In this document: positions 16,335-24,744 of the stretch, piece after piece
How the letters are laid out: each line of letters begins with the position of its first letter
Position numbering within the stretch: the stretch's first letter is position 1
IMG/VR virus record: IMGVR_UViG_3300009183_008016
Coordinates: 1-34,756 of that record
Length of the DNA: 34,756 nucleotides
Reading direction: 5' to 3' (one strand)
From: a virus
Notes under the pieces: model-generated
Seen by the model: the letters and a program-made list of their open reading frames with translations, nothing else
What the model was told of the DNA's origin: nothing
Database searches by the model: none
Made by a program: the position numbers and the translations under genes

Positions 16335-16970
16335 ATGGAATTTTCAGATTTTAAGCTCAATCCCTCTTGGGACGAGCAAACTGTTGAAATGTATAAAAAA
16401 TTTCACAAAGAAATATGGGAAGACCAAGAGTATTTCCGTCATGGTCTGAACATAAAAGAAGGAGATGTTGTAGTAGACTGTGGAGCAAGTATTGGAATCT
16501 TCAGTCTACTTGCAGCAAGCAAAAAAGCCAAAAAGATCATAAGTTTTGAGTTTGATCCAAGTGTTTATGAGTATCTTGTCAAAAATTCCAAAAAAATTAA
16601 AAAAATTGTACCTGTAAATGCGCTTGTAAATAATAGAGATATAAAATATTTAAGCGATAATACGCCAAAAGAACAAGTTGATTTGGCAAAAATATTGAAA
16701 AAATACGAGTTAAAAAATATTGATTTTCTTAAATTAGATGTTGAAGGTTTTGAGTTTGCTTTCATTTTGAATGAATCTGATGATAATATCCTGAAAGTAA
16801 AACAATGGGCTATTGAAACACACTCATGCGGATTTTTTGCTGATAGATTACAAGAATGTTATTTTACTCTTGCAATTTTAGACAGATTCAAAAAATTAGG
16901 ATATGAATGTGTACTCGAAAAGCTGCATATAGACACTTGCTGTTACATGATTTACGCAAGATTGAACTGA
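16335..16970 (+). CDS. FkbM-family SAM-dependent methyltransferase (second copy)
   Basis: A 211-residue methyltransferase. SAM motif I is VVVDCGASIGIFSLLAAS (about 45-62, Asp48), followed by IISFEFDPSVYEYL. The FkbM signature FLKLDVEGFEFAFIL is near 132-146. The start at 16335 is chosen because GGAAGGAAA lies at good spacing; an in-frame ATG at 16311 lies inside nrdA. It is only distantly similar to the FkbM protein at 3715-4509, so a recent duplication is unlikely. It sits between nucleotide-metabolism genes (nrdA and pyrG) and probably modifies a sugar or peptide; substrate unknown. Confidence 0.8.
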   Translation: MEFSDFKLNPSWDEQTVEMYKKFHKEIWEDQEYFRHGLNIKEGDVVVDCGASIGIFSLLAASKKAKKIISFEFDPSVYEYLVKNSKKIKKIVPVNALVNNRDIKYLSDNTPKEQVDLAKILKKYELKNIDFLKLDVEGFEFAFILNESDDNILKVKQWAIETHSCGFFADRLQECYFTLAILDRFKKLGYECVLEKLHIDTCCYMIYARLN

Positions 16971-16987
16971 ATTCCATCATTCTTTTC

Positions 16988-17016
16988 TTGTAAAATTCTC
17001 TGATTTTTGCTACGAT
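16988..17016 (+). promoter_or_regulatory. Candidate sigma70-type promoter upstream of pyrG
   Basis: TTGTAA (16988-16993) and TACGAT (17011-17016) are 17 bases apart in the 72-base gap before the CTP synthase gene. A Shine-Dalgarno (AGAGG) follows. Each hexamer matches the consensus at four of six positions. Confidence 0.4.
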
Positions 17017-17042
17017 ACTCTCTTAAGCAAGAGGTAAAGATA

Positions 17043-18683
17043 ATGTCGTGCAAATATATAATTGTCGTTGGCGGTGTAATCAGCGGCACAGGTAAGGGTG
17101 TATCGGCTGCTAGTATTGGTTTGCTGCTCAAATTTCGTGGACACAGAATCGATTTAATCAAGTTTGATCCATATTTGAATACGAATGCTGGTATTCTTGC
17201 TCCAAGGGAACACGGAGAATGCTTCCTTTGTGATGACGGTACTGAAACCGATCTTGATCTTGGCCATTATGAGCGAATTGCCGGTATCAACATGAGTAAA
17301 TCGAACATATGCACAAGCGGCACTTTGTACAAAGAATTAATTGAAGAACAAGAAACAGGCAAATATCTTGGCCAAACAATACAGCTTAGTCCTCACATCA
17401 CCGATAAGGTACACGAAAGACTTCTTGATCTCGGCAAAGAAAAAGATATTGTGATTGCCGAAATAGGAGGCACAGTTGGAGACAGCGAAAGCTACGCCTT
17501 TTTTGAGGCCATGAGACAATTCAAACAGAAATTGAAGGACGATGTCCTTGTTGTAATGGTTGCCCCTATTCTCTGGGTAAATACAATCAAAGAGTTCAAA
17601 TCAAAACCATTGCAGAACGCTGTCAAAGAATTACAGAGACATGGTTTACAGCCAGATGCTATTTTCTGTCGTGTAGATAAACATGTTCCAGAAAAAATTC
17701 TGAATAAGGTAAGCCAACTTACGAATGTAAAAAGAGAATGTATTTTTGAGGCTCCTGATGTTTCAAGCATTTATCAGGTTCCTTTGGAATTTTACAATCG
17801 TCATGTTGATGATTTGTTTGTTGACTTATTTAGACTTAACAGAAGCTCTTGTCGCATTCACAAGTATCGTGATGTTGTAGAGAAATATGTTGGCAATCAT
17901 GAAAAAGCAATTGAAATTGGTGTATTTGGCAAGTATGACAATTGCGATGAAGCTTACATGAGCCTTAAAGAAGCTTTAATTCATGCTGGTGTAGCGAATG
18001 ATGTAAAGGTAAATATTCGTTGGATTAAGGCAGAAGAAATTGAAAAATACAAAGATATATGTAGTCTTCATAAATATTTTGAAGGTTTAGATGGTGTAAT
18101 TATTCCCGGCGGTTTTGATAACAGGGGTACTGAAGGTAAAATAAAAGCAATCCAGTATTGCCGTGAAAGAAAAATTCCATTTTTAGGAATTTGTCTTGGT
18201 CTTCAAATGGCTGTTGTTGAATTTGCTAGAAATGTTTGTGGAATGACAGATGCAAACAGTCTTGAGTTTGATAAAAACACTTCTAATCCAGTTGTTCATT
18301 TTGTTGATGGACAAGAGAAATTGCAAAAGAAATCTGCGAACATGAGATTGGGAGCATATGAATGCGAGCTTAATAAGGATAGTTTAGCTTTTAATCTTTA
18401 TGGCAAAAAGATAATTTATGAAAGACACCGTCATCGTTACGAAGTTAATCCAAATTATATTGAACAATATGCCAAAAAAGGATTTTTTGTTTCTGGAGTA
18501 AGTGTAGGATCGGGGCTGGTAGAGATCATGGAGATGGATAAGTCTATTCATCCTTATTTTATTGGTACTCAGGCACATCCTGAATTTAAGTCTCGTTTGT
18601 TATCAGCTTCGCCTCTTTTTAAGGGATTAGTAGCGGCTGCTATGAAAAATAAAACAAATGTCGCAACTATAGATAAAATATGA
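17043..18683 (+). CDS. pyrG: CTP synthase
   Basis: A 546-residue full-length enzyme (E. coli PyrG is 545) that makes CTP from UTP, ATP and glutamine. The synthetase domain opens with GGVISGTGKGVSAASIG (9-25) and has KFDPYLNTNAG and DGTETDLDLGHYERI. The class I amidotransferase domain has the nucleophile Cys384 in FLGICLGLQM, and His512 and Glu514 in TQAHPEF. The start at 17043 has an AGAGG Shine-Dalgarno; an upstream in-frame TTG at 17007 is less likely. The stop overlaps the next start (ATGA, 18680-18683). With nrdAB nearby, it would raise cytidine supply for dCTP during phage replication. Confidence 0.96.
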   Translation: MSCKYIIVVGGVISGTGKGVSAASIGLLLKFRGHRIDLIKFDPYLNTNAGILAPREHGECFLCDDGTETDLDLGHYERIAGINMSKSNICTSGTLYKELIEEQETGKYLGQTIQLSPHITDKVHERLLDLGKEKDIVIAEIGGTVGDSESYAFFEAMRQFKQKLKDDVLVVMVAPILWVNTIKEFKSKPLQNAVKELQRHGLQPDAIFCRVDKHVPEKILNKVSQLTNVKRECIFEAPDVSSIYQVPLEFYNRHVDDLFVDLFRLNRSSCRIHKYRDVVEKYVGNHEKAIEIGVFGKYDNCDEAYMSLKEALIHAGVANDVKVNIRWIKAEEIEKYKDICSLHKYFEGLDGVIIPGGFDNRGTEGKIKAIQYCRERKIPFLGICLGLQMAVVEFARNVCGMTDANSLEFDKNTSNPVVHFVDGQEKLQKKSANMRLGAYECELNKDSLAFNLYGKKIIYERHRHRYEVNPNYIEQYAKKGFFVSGVSVGSGLVEIMEMDKSIHPYFIGTQAHPEFKSRLLSASPLFKGLVAAAMKNKTNVATIDKI

Positions 18684-19249
18684 GATTCAAAGATTTTTTA
18701 CTTAACGAAAACAGGGTTTATTTGGCCCAAAAAGTAGGCGACATACTCGCCGCTTTACAGGAATTGCGTGATGATGCTCCTAATATGGGCACAAGAGATT
18801 TAACGCAATACTCCATGCGTATTGTCAACCTTATTCGTAGAATTTTGCATAGTAGTTGGCCTAAAGATGAACAGCCAAATCTTTTGACTTTGCAAAAGGC
18901 TGGTGTAGCATTGATGAAAGCTATCGATGAAAAAAGTGATCTTCCCGGTACTGTTTCTGCTGTTGTGGGACTTCTTGAGAAATTAGTTTCGGACTTAGGT
19001 GCGCCAATCAACAAATTAGCTCCAACTGAATCTCCAAAAGACCAGACCAAGGATGCAAAAACAACTGCTGGCACAGAAAACAAGCCCCAGAAAGCCGAAC
19101 CAGCACCTCCTCCTGCTGCGGCAGGAGCCCCAGCCTCTCCTGAAACAATGGAAGCAACTCCGCAAGGAACTCCTCCTACAGGAAGCACGGGACAAGATAT
19201 GGCAGCACCACCACTTGGAGGCAGTTCTGGACCTTTGGATGCGTTTTGA
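18680..19249 (+). CDS. Hypothetical protein, capsid-targeting-like N-terminus, Pro/Ala-rich tail
   Basis: A 189-residue protein coupled to pyrG by an ATGA overlap. The first ten residues are MRFKDFLLNE. As in the T4 capsid-targeting sequence MKTYQEFIAE, an aliphatic-x-Glu triplet ends exactly at residue 10, the type of site cut by T4 prohead protease. Residues 11-110 look helical (KVGDILAALQELRDDAP, TVSAVVGLLEKLVSDL). From about 118 to the end the protein is disordered (PAPPPAAAGAPAS, TPQGTPPTGSTG). Its design resembles the proteins at 9065-9580 and 7950-8561. Function is unknown; a prohead or head-internal role is a hypothesis. Confidence 0.62.
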   Translation: MRFKDFLLNENRVYLAQKVGDILAALQELRDDAPNMGTRDLTQYSMRIVNLIRRILHSSWPKDEQPNLLTLQKAGVALMKAIDEKSDLPGTVSAVVGLLEKLVSDLGAPINKLAPTESPKDQTKDAKTTAGTENKPQKAEPAPPPAAAGAPASPETMEATPQGTPPTGSTGQDMAAPPLGGSSGPLDAF

Positions 19250-19263
19250 TTGAGAGGTGATAT

Positions 19264-20403
19264 ATTTGTGGATTAGCTGGATTTATAGGCCAATCTAAAA
19301 AGCCTATAATTTCTTTTCATATTTTATCTAAAATTTTTGAAAAAAGTGAATCAAGAGGAGTAGACGCAAGCGGTTTTTACGGCACAGAAAAAGGTGCTAA
19401 TGGAGCCGTTTTATTCCACAAAGAACCAACAAGATCAAAAGAATTTGTAAAAAAAGATGTTTGGCGTGATTTGAGCAATTATGAATTCAACATGATTTTG
19501 TGCCACACCAGAGGAGCTTCAAAAGGAGTTGGAGAACCAGCAATAAATGCCAACAATCATCCTTTTATCAGCCAAGACAAGTCATTATGCCTTGTACACA
19601 ATGGCAGAGTTGATGATATTGAATACAATAACCTGAAACAAAAATACGCTGTCAAATCTAACTGTGATTCTGAAATTCTTCTTAGAATACTTGAAAACGC
19701 AAGCATGATTGAAAAATTTGATGACATCATGCCTCAGGAAGTGACTTCTGGAATTAAAGATATTTTTTCATTGATTAATGAAGGACACATGGCTGTAGCT
19801 GTCGGTAAAAGAGGATCAAATGGAGAAAGATGGCTTTGGCTTTTTCGCAATCAACACCGACCACTATGGGTAGTTGATACAAGGGAATCATTAGGTCAAA
19901 TATTTTTCATTTCTGAGCCAGCAATATGGGAAGAAGCAATTAAAGAATGCAATACCATTAAAGGATTTTCTAGATCTCAGAAATTAATTGAAATACCCGA
20001 TGGACAAGTTTGGTGTTTCAAAACCGACTCGGAAAATTTTCATGTCAATTCTGTATTGAAATATGATGTTGTCAAATCTGAGGCTGTTCCTTGGACATTT
20101 GATGGGGTTAGATATGAAATCAAACAATCTGAACATTCTTGTAAATTTATAACTGAACTAGATGAGAACGAAAGATTGAAAAAAGTTGAAAAACCCGCTG
20201 TTGTTGTTTCTTCTAATTTGAGACTCGATCTTCTTGATAGGAAATGCGATCAAATAATTGATATCGTCAATAATATTAGGCAATATGCAGAACAATTGGC
20301 TCAAGAAAATTCAATAGGTTCTTTAGAATTTGAAGAATTGCTAGCCGATCTGGAAAGCAAGAAAAAAGAATTGGAAGAAATGAGCGTAATTATAAATCGT
20401 TGA
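19264..20403 (+). CDS. Class II glutamine amidotransferase, apparent ATT start
   Basis: A 379-residue Ntn-type amidotransferase. Family landmarks run unbroken from the first codons: Cys2 (CGLAGFIG), RGVDASG (31-37), CHTRGAS (His81, Arg83), NNHPF (97-101), VHNGRVDD (Asn113, Gly114) and NCDSEILLR (Asp135). These would release ammonia from glutamine, as in GlmS or asparagine synthetase. The catalytic Cys must be N-terminal, so the initiator is the preceding codon, ATT at 19264. An in-frame TGA lies two codons before it, and GAGAGGTGA provides an excellent Shine-Dalgarno. The first in-frame ATG (19471) would delete the catalytic Cys and the RG.D..G motif. The last 60 residues form a coiled coil (KKKELEEM). 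No synthetase domain is fused, so the amide acceptor is unknown. Confidence 0.82.
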   Translation: MCGLAGFIGQSKKPIISFHILSKIFEKSESRGVDASGFYGTEKGANGAVLFHKEPTRSKEFVKKDVWRDLSNYEFNMILCHTRGASKGVGEPAINANNHPFISQDKSLCLVHNGRVDDIEYNNLKQKYAVKSNCDSEILLRILENASMIEKFDDIMPQEVTSGIKDIFSLINEGHMAVAVGKRGSNGERWLWLFRNQHRPLWVVDTRESLGQIFFISEPAIWEEAIKECNTIKGFSRSQKLIEIPDGQVWCFKTDSENFHVNSVLKYDVVKSEAVPWTFDGVRYEIKQSEHSCKFITELDENERLKKVEKPAVVVSSNLRLDLLDRKCDQIIDIVNNIRQYAEQLAQENSIGSLEFEELLADLESKKKELEEMSVIINR

Positions 20404-20422
20404 TTTTTTACTCATCTATTAC

Positions 20423-21007
20423 ATGACACACGAATTTGAAGATTTCGATGATTTTATATCAGATGATATAGTCAATAAAAAGAAAATTAAGAAAAAAGTA
20501 AATGGTAAAAAGAAAGGAAGCCGAACGGAGCTTGACCTTTCAAAAATTCTTACCGAAAGATTTGGTCAAAGTTTCTCAAGATCAGTTGGATCGGGTAACC
20601 GCTGGTCTCAAGTTGATAATTTGCCAAAACACGCCAGAGAAGTTTTTAGTGGTGATTTAGTTGTTCCCAAGGCATTCAAGTTTGTGATTGAATCCAAAGG
20701 TGGATACGATGGAATTGATATGAATTCCATTTTTGTTCGTGGAAATAGCGAAATAGACGGCTTCCTTGATCAAGCTATGAGCGACAGTAAAAGGTGTGGC
20801 AGAAAACCAATTATGTGTTGGAAAAAGACAAGAAAACCTTGGCTTGCTTTTGTTCTTACTAATGAATTGTCTGATCATGAATTCAAATATTCCATGAAAT
20901 ATGGAAAGTGGACAGCAGTAGCATTAGAGCATCTGCTGAAGTTGGGCGATGATTTCTTCTTCGACAAAGACATATTGATGCAAGAATCAAAGGATAATCA
21001 CTCATAA
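20423..21007 (+). CDS. PD-(D/E)XK nuclease, Holliday-junction-resolvase-like
   Basis: A 194-residue protein. After an acidic then Lys-rich N-terminus (KKKIKKKVNGKKKGS) it has the core layout of small PD-(D/E)XK endonucleases. An early helix Glu is in RTELDLSKILTERFG (Glu36). A strand Asp is in FSGDLVVP (Asp78), and the E-x-K is in FVIESKGGY (Glu90, Lys92). GSRTELDL...FGQSFSRSVGSG is reminiscent of RecU/Hjc-type resolvases. It could resolve or trim recombination or replication intermediates with the nearby gp46/47 and Dda systems. The assignment to resolvase rather than another PDEXK nuclease is inference. It converges with the minus-strand gene at 20998, overlapping by ten bases. Confidence 0.7.
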   Translation: MTHEFEDFDDFISDDIVNKKKIKKKVNGKKKGSRTELDLSKILTERFGQSFSRSVGSGNRWSQVDNLPKHAREVFSGDLVVPKAFKFVIESKGGYDGIDMNSIFVRGNSEIDGFLDQAMSDSKRCGRKPIMCWKKTRKPWLAFVLTNELSDHEFKYSMKYGKWTAVALEHLLKLGDDFFFDKDILMQESKDNHS

Positions 21008-22314
21008 TCCTTGAGTTTGTATTTCAATGATTCTGCTGGAATGAATCGATCATATCCGTCTTCTGTCAAGAACCAATTCCATCTATCTGGATGTTGTGGT
21101 TTAACACCGTCTCCAAAACCATCAGTAATAATCCAAACTGATGATGGGTATTTACAACTTTCTTTCTTGATCACATTTTTGATATGATTCTCAATAATCA
21201 AGAATGATGTTCCTCCACCACCATATACTTTTCTATCTTTCAAATTGGTTTCCTGAACAGTAGTGTCGAAACAGAAAAGCCTTATTGCGAATTGCTCTTC
21301 TGGAAGCGATTCGGCTGCTGCAAAAAATCTATCTTTCAAATTCCAACAGCTACCACTTGTGTCGAGAAAGAACCACACATCAATCTTCTTTAGTTCTTGA
21401 TTCCTATCTTCTGTTTCCATGTCGGAAGGAACTAGCAGGTTTCTTCCAAGCAAGGACATGCGCCTATTAAGCTTGACCCATTGTTCTGTTTCAATATCGT
21501 CGTTTTTAACAGATTTCATAGCCCATTTCTTGATACAAGTCTCCCATTTCTTTTTCTTTTTAGGCCTTTCTCCAGAAATAAAAACCCATTGTCCTCCAGT
21601 ACCAGAACCTGCAATCTTATCGCTTTGTTCATTTGGATCAGATTTTTTTTGGAAATGTTTTTTAATCGTTGACTCGAGTGTTTTCTTTTCTTCATCAGAG
21701 AGTTCATTGCTGAGTTGATCAATAACCTCTTTCCAATCAGAAGATTGGTCTCCAAGACCAGAGTGATCGTCAACAGTTGAAGGATGCTGAGAACTTCCCT
21801 TTTCGCCTTTTTCCGAACCCATACCGTTGTTGCCAAACTCTTGTTCAAAGAGGTTGTAATAATATTCAAAGTTCTCATTATCGGATGGCAAGGGATCATG
21901 TTTCTTGAATACAGTGTCAACCCAACAATAGTCCTCAGAGTTTTCAATAAGCTTCCTTGAAAACCCAAAACCACGGACAAGTGTGTGATTTACAACAATG
22001 TCCATGGCCACATTTGTGGCTTGCTGATTACAACCTGAGTCTTTTGCCCTGATTCCATGATTCAGAACAATGTGAAGAGCCTCATGGCAAATCACAAACA
22101 GTTTGTTGTATAGGTCCAAAGAATTCCAAAAAGAAGGATTGAAACGAAAGACAATAAAATTACCATCCTTGTCAAATTGAACACAGGCTGTGGTAATGCT
22201 TTCATCAAAAACAGGCCTTCCCATCTGCCAAACTTTGTAAAAAACAGCATGGTGTGGTTCCAACTCGTTAGAAATCTCAAGCCATTCTTCGTTGGAAATC
22301 TTGTTATTACTCAT
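20998..22314 (-). CDS. Metallopeptidase/VWA-domain protein (DUF2201-like), MoxR partner
   Basis: A 438-residue protein starting MSNNKISNEEW at ATG 22314. The N-terminal domain has the zinc-peptidase motif CHEALH (His77, Glu78, His81) followed by NVAMDIVVNH. This is the DUF2201-type putative metallopeptidase. A Gly/Ser/Asp-rich linker follows. The C-terminal domain is VWA-like, with a MIDAS set: FFLDTSGS, GGGGTSF and ITDGFGD. Such proteins are encoded next to MoxR AAA+ ATPases, as here, where the ATPase gene (22307-23884) overlaps the start by eight bases. The pair probably remodels or inserts cofactors into a target complex; the phage target is unknown. An in-frame ATG at 22377 lies inside the ATPase gene and is less likely. 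Confidence 0.82.
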   Translation of the reverse strand: MSNNKISNEEWLEISNELEPHHAVFYKVWQMGRPVFDESITTACVQFDKDGNFIVFRFNPSFWNSLDLYNKLFVICHEALHIVLNHGIRAKDSGCNQQATNVAMDIVVNHTLVRGFGFSRKLIENSEDYCWVDTVFKKHDPLPSDNENFEYYYNLFEQEFGNNGMGSEKGEKGSSQHPSTVDDHSGLGDQSSDWKEVIDQLSNELSDEEKKTLESTIKKHFQKKSDPNEQSDKIAGSGTGGQWVFISGERPKKKKKWETCIKKWAMKSVKNDDIETEQWVKLNRRMSLLGRNLLVPSDMETEDRNQELKKIDVWFFLDTSGSCWNLKDRFFAAAESLPEEQFAIRLFCFDTTVQETNLKDRKVYGGGGTSFLIIENHIKNVIKKESCKYPSSVWIITDGFGDGVKPQHPDRWNWFLTEDGYDRFIPAESLKYKLKDYE

Positions 22315-23884
22315 CACGCACCATCTTCCAATCGAGTTCTTGTTGGCGAATCTTGTTAAGCAAAATATTGAATTCATCTACTTGCATTTTGTAGATTTCT
22401 TGGAAGGAAACTTTCTTTTCCTTCTGAATAGAAACCAAACAATGGTTGACTGTCCCAAACATCTTATCAAGTTCAATCAAGTTGTTGTGAAATGGCTCGA
22501 CAGCTTTGCAAATCAATTTCAAAGTTCTCATGGCAGAACCGAAATCTAATTTTTCAGGTATGTTTTTGATTATCTTGTCATAAATGATAATCTTGTCGTG
22601 CGAATTATTTAATGGCATTGATTCCAAACTTGTTAACTCAACACCCCAGTCCAGCTTGTTTTTGTTGAAATGAGGGGCAACTGAGCTTTTAGGCTCCTCA
22701 ATTGAATCCTTGATAAAGGCCTTCTGGATCTTCTCATTTTCGGTCAGAGTTTTTCTGATCTTCTTGACAAGCACGGCATCAAGATTAGCTTTCAGAATTT
22801 CTTTGCAGATTCCATGAAAAACTGGAACAACATCGAGATTTTCTATAACATGTTTACAAAACTTTTCATCAGACGACATCAAGCTTGTAATCTTCTCCTT
22901 TGCCATAGTCGGGGCGAAGAAGTTTGTCATAGTGACAGACTTAAGGATGTGATTGATGGCATCAAAGAAATTATTTTCATTCTGAATAAAATCTTTGGCA
23001 GCTTGCTTATCCTTGTTCTTGAAGATCTCTTCAACCTGATCCGTGATTGGACCATTTTTCAAAGTTGCAATCAACTTATTCACATTGCTGCTTGCTGGCA
23101 AAATATCCCTAGGGTCACCCTTGGCAACAAAGCAGTCCAATGCATATTGGAGCCTGCGTGGGCTCACAACATTTTTAGTCTCTTCGTTCAGATTTTCCCA
23201 CCACATGATTGCAGAATCAGCAAACTTTTGGCCATAGGTGGCACGGAACCAATCCTTGTTTGGTTTGTATGGAATGTTTACCGAAACTTGAAAACGGTCA
23301 GTTTGTGCAGAGTCAAGTGTTTCAACATCATACTTGAGTGCTTCATCATTATCTGGATTGATGGCACACCAAACGATTTTTAGGTTGGAAAATTTCTTGC
23401 CATTAATGCTTTTGAATTGAATTAGTTCCATAACAGCGTTGCGAATCTTCTTGGGGCTACGATTGAATTCATCGAAGAACAAGGCTTCGATTTGGTCATT
23501 AGCAAAATCTTGCGGCCTTACAAGTTCAAGATATGCTGGGCCATTATCACGCATGGCGTGATTGACAAGTTCTTCAGCAGCGTTTTTATCTGTCAACTTC
23601 CAATTTTGCTGAATGTATGAAACCGCTGTGCTGAAATTAACTTCAGCAATTTGGCGAACAAGTTGCATTTGTTCGCACAAGGGATTGTCAATTTTTTCTT
23701 TGGGAACGCCGATGAAGTCGCACCAAGGGTCCATCGTTGATGCAGAAAAGTAACGCCACCTCAATTTGTGGCGATCAAAGGCATCGGTGACCATAGCTGT
23801 TTTACCAACACCATGACGACCAACGAACATTACATTGAAGTTGTTTTTAATCCAGAAGTCAATTTTTGCCTGAGAAACGCTCAT
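22307..23884 (-). CDS. MoxR-family AAA+ ATPase
   Basis: A 525-residue ATPase. Walker A is VGRHGVGKTAM (21-31), Walker B ALFFDEFNRSP (134-144, Asp138 and Glu139), sensor 1 is VWCAINPDND (Asn176), and DRF at 196-198 is a likely arginine-finger region. About 300 further residues form a helical C-terminal region without a recognised domain. MoxR proteins work with VWA-domain partners as chaperones for protein complexes, and the partner gene follows with an eight-base overlap. Shine-Dalgarno AGAGGT precedes the ATG at 23884. The pair forms its own minus-strand unit, bounded upstream by a terminator hairpin at 23956-23991. Confidence 0.88.
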   Translation of the reverse strand: MSVSQAKIDFWIKNNFNVMFVGRHGVGKTAMVTDAFDRHKLRWRYFSASTMDPWCDFIGVPKEKIDNPLCEQMQLVRQIAEVNFSTAVSYIQQNWKLTDKNAAEELVNHAMRDNGPAYLELVRPQDFANDQIEALFFDEFNRSPKKIRNAVMELIQFKSINGKKFSNLKIVWCAINPDNDEALKYDVETLDSAQTDRFQVSVNIPYKPNKDWFRATYGQKFADSAIMWWENLNEETKNVVSPRRLQYALDCFVAKGDPRDILPASSNVNKLIATLKNGPITDQVEEIFKNKDKQAAKDFIQNENNFFDAINHILKSVTMTNFFAPTMAKEKITSLMSSDEKFCKHVIENLDVVPVFHGICKEILKANLDAVLVKKIRKTLTENEKIQKAFIKDSIEEPKSSVAPHFNKNKLDWGVELTSLESMPLNNSHDKIIIYDKIIKNIPEKLDFGSAMRTLKLICKAVEPFHNNLIELDKMFGTVNHCLVSIQKEKKVSFQEIYKMQVDEFNILLNKIRQQELDWKMVRDE

Positions 23885-23955
23885 TGCATTACCTCTATGA
23901 TGGTATTTGACTCAACACAATAAACAGCAATATGATTGAATGTTTATTGAAACGA

Positions 23956-23991
23956 AAAAGCACAGACAGGTAATATCCTGTCTGTGCTTTT
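23956..23991 (-). terminator. Intrinsic terminator hairpin after the virion gene at 24004
   Basis: A perfect 15-bp inverted repeat with a six-base loop (AGCACAGACAGG / CCTGTCTGTGCT plus A:T pairs). On the minus strand it is followed by TTTTTCGTTT. It lies 13 bases after the stop of the gene at 24004-24744 and should end transcription coming from the baseplate operon. It would also fold on the plus strand, but no plus-strand gene leads into it. Confidence 0.85.
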
Positions 23992-24003
23992 AAGTAAAAT
24001 ACA

Positions 24004-24744
24004 TCAAGAGTAAATCTGAAGAGCGTATTTTTCAGAGACGAAAGTGCTTTCCCCAAGAGTTGTTTCAAACCAAACATTATAGATGCCCTCATCAAGTTGA
24101 GTTGTATCTATAAACCAATATGCGTAGCTATCTTGCCTATATTCCACAAGGTGCCGATCTACAACGAGCCTTAGATCGGTTTCTGCGGGTACACATTCTC
24201 CGCAGGCGATTTCCATGGATACCCTAATATCGGAGACTATGGCAATATTTTCATAATAGGATACTAGATCGGCACCTTGTGGAACATTAGGCGTGACTTT
24301 AATGAGGATATACCTCTTGCTTCCTTTTCTAACTCGATTTGGCCTGAACTGAAAATTAAAGTCGTAAAGAATAGGGCTTGGACTGGTAAACCAAAGATCA
24401 GGAGCAATCTTGAATGCGTTTCTTATATCGTCGTTTGCACATGTTCCATTTTCAAAAACTACTGACCAGAAGTCATAGTGTTGACCAACACCATATAAAT
24501 CTGGGTTGATATACAAAGGCAGGATGTATTCACCAGTTTCAGCTAATTGAATCTGACTTCCGTCAATTTCTTCGACCAATCTTAATCCTTCAGGATTTTC
24601 AGCACTTTTCAAAGAATCATCTATGGTAAAGATGCTAACTTTGCTAATACTCGAAACATTAGACCTGTTATTGGAGTTATATGTAAACAATCTCAGGTTT
24701 ACTGTGTCTCCGCATACAGGGCTTTGGTATCTTTCCTTGCTCAT
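24004..24744 (-). CDS. Probable virion structural protein
   Basis: A 246-residue beta-rich protein. It starts SPVCGDTVNLRLFTYNSNNR and has a series of strand-like stretches (GEYILPLYINPDLYGVGQHY, DFWSVVFENG, ILYDFNFQFRPNRVRKGSKR, DLRLVVDRHLVEYRQDSYAY). It ends GIYNVWFETTLGESTFVSEK. The layout suggests two or more Ig-like or jelly-roll domains. Similar proteins occur near tail genes in distant T4-like phages; I recall the pattern but cannot name a T4 counterpart. Its ATG overlaps, as ATGA at 24741-24744, the stop of the -1 reading frame that extends the baseplate gene upstream, which implies coupling to translation of that frame. It is followed by a terminator. Confidence 0.65.
   Translation of the reverse strand: MSKERYQSPVCGDTVNLRLFTYNSNNRSNVSSISKVSIFTIDDSLKSAENPEGLRLVEEIDGSQIQLAETGEYILPLYINPDLYGVGQHYDFWSVVFENGTCANDDIRNAFKIAPDLWFTSPSPILYDFNFQFRPNRVRKGSKRYILIKVTPNVPQGADLVSYYENIAIVSDIRVSMEIACGECVPAETDLRLVVDRHLVEYRQDSYAYWFIDTTQLDEGIYNVWFETTLGESTFVSEKYALQIYS

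Noticed and set aside
19471-20403. Amidotransferase gene starting at the first ATG (19471)
   Set aside because: This would remove the catalytic N-terminal Cys and the RG.D..G motif, both present in frame upstream.
23885-23950. Promoter for the MoxR gene
   Set aside because: No pair of -35/-10 boxes better than chance was found on the minus strand here, although some promoter must lie after the terminator.
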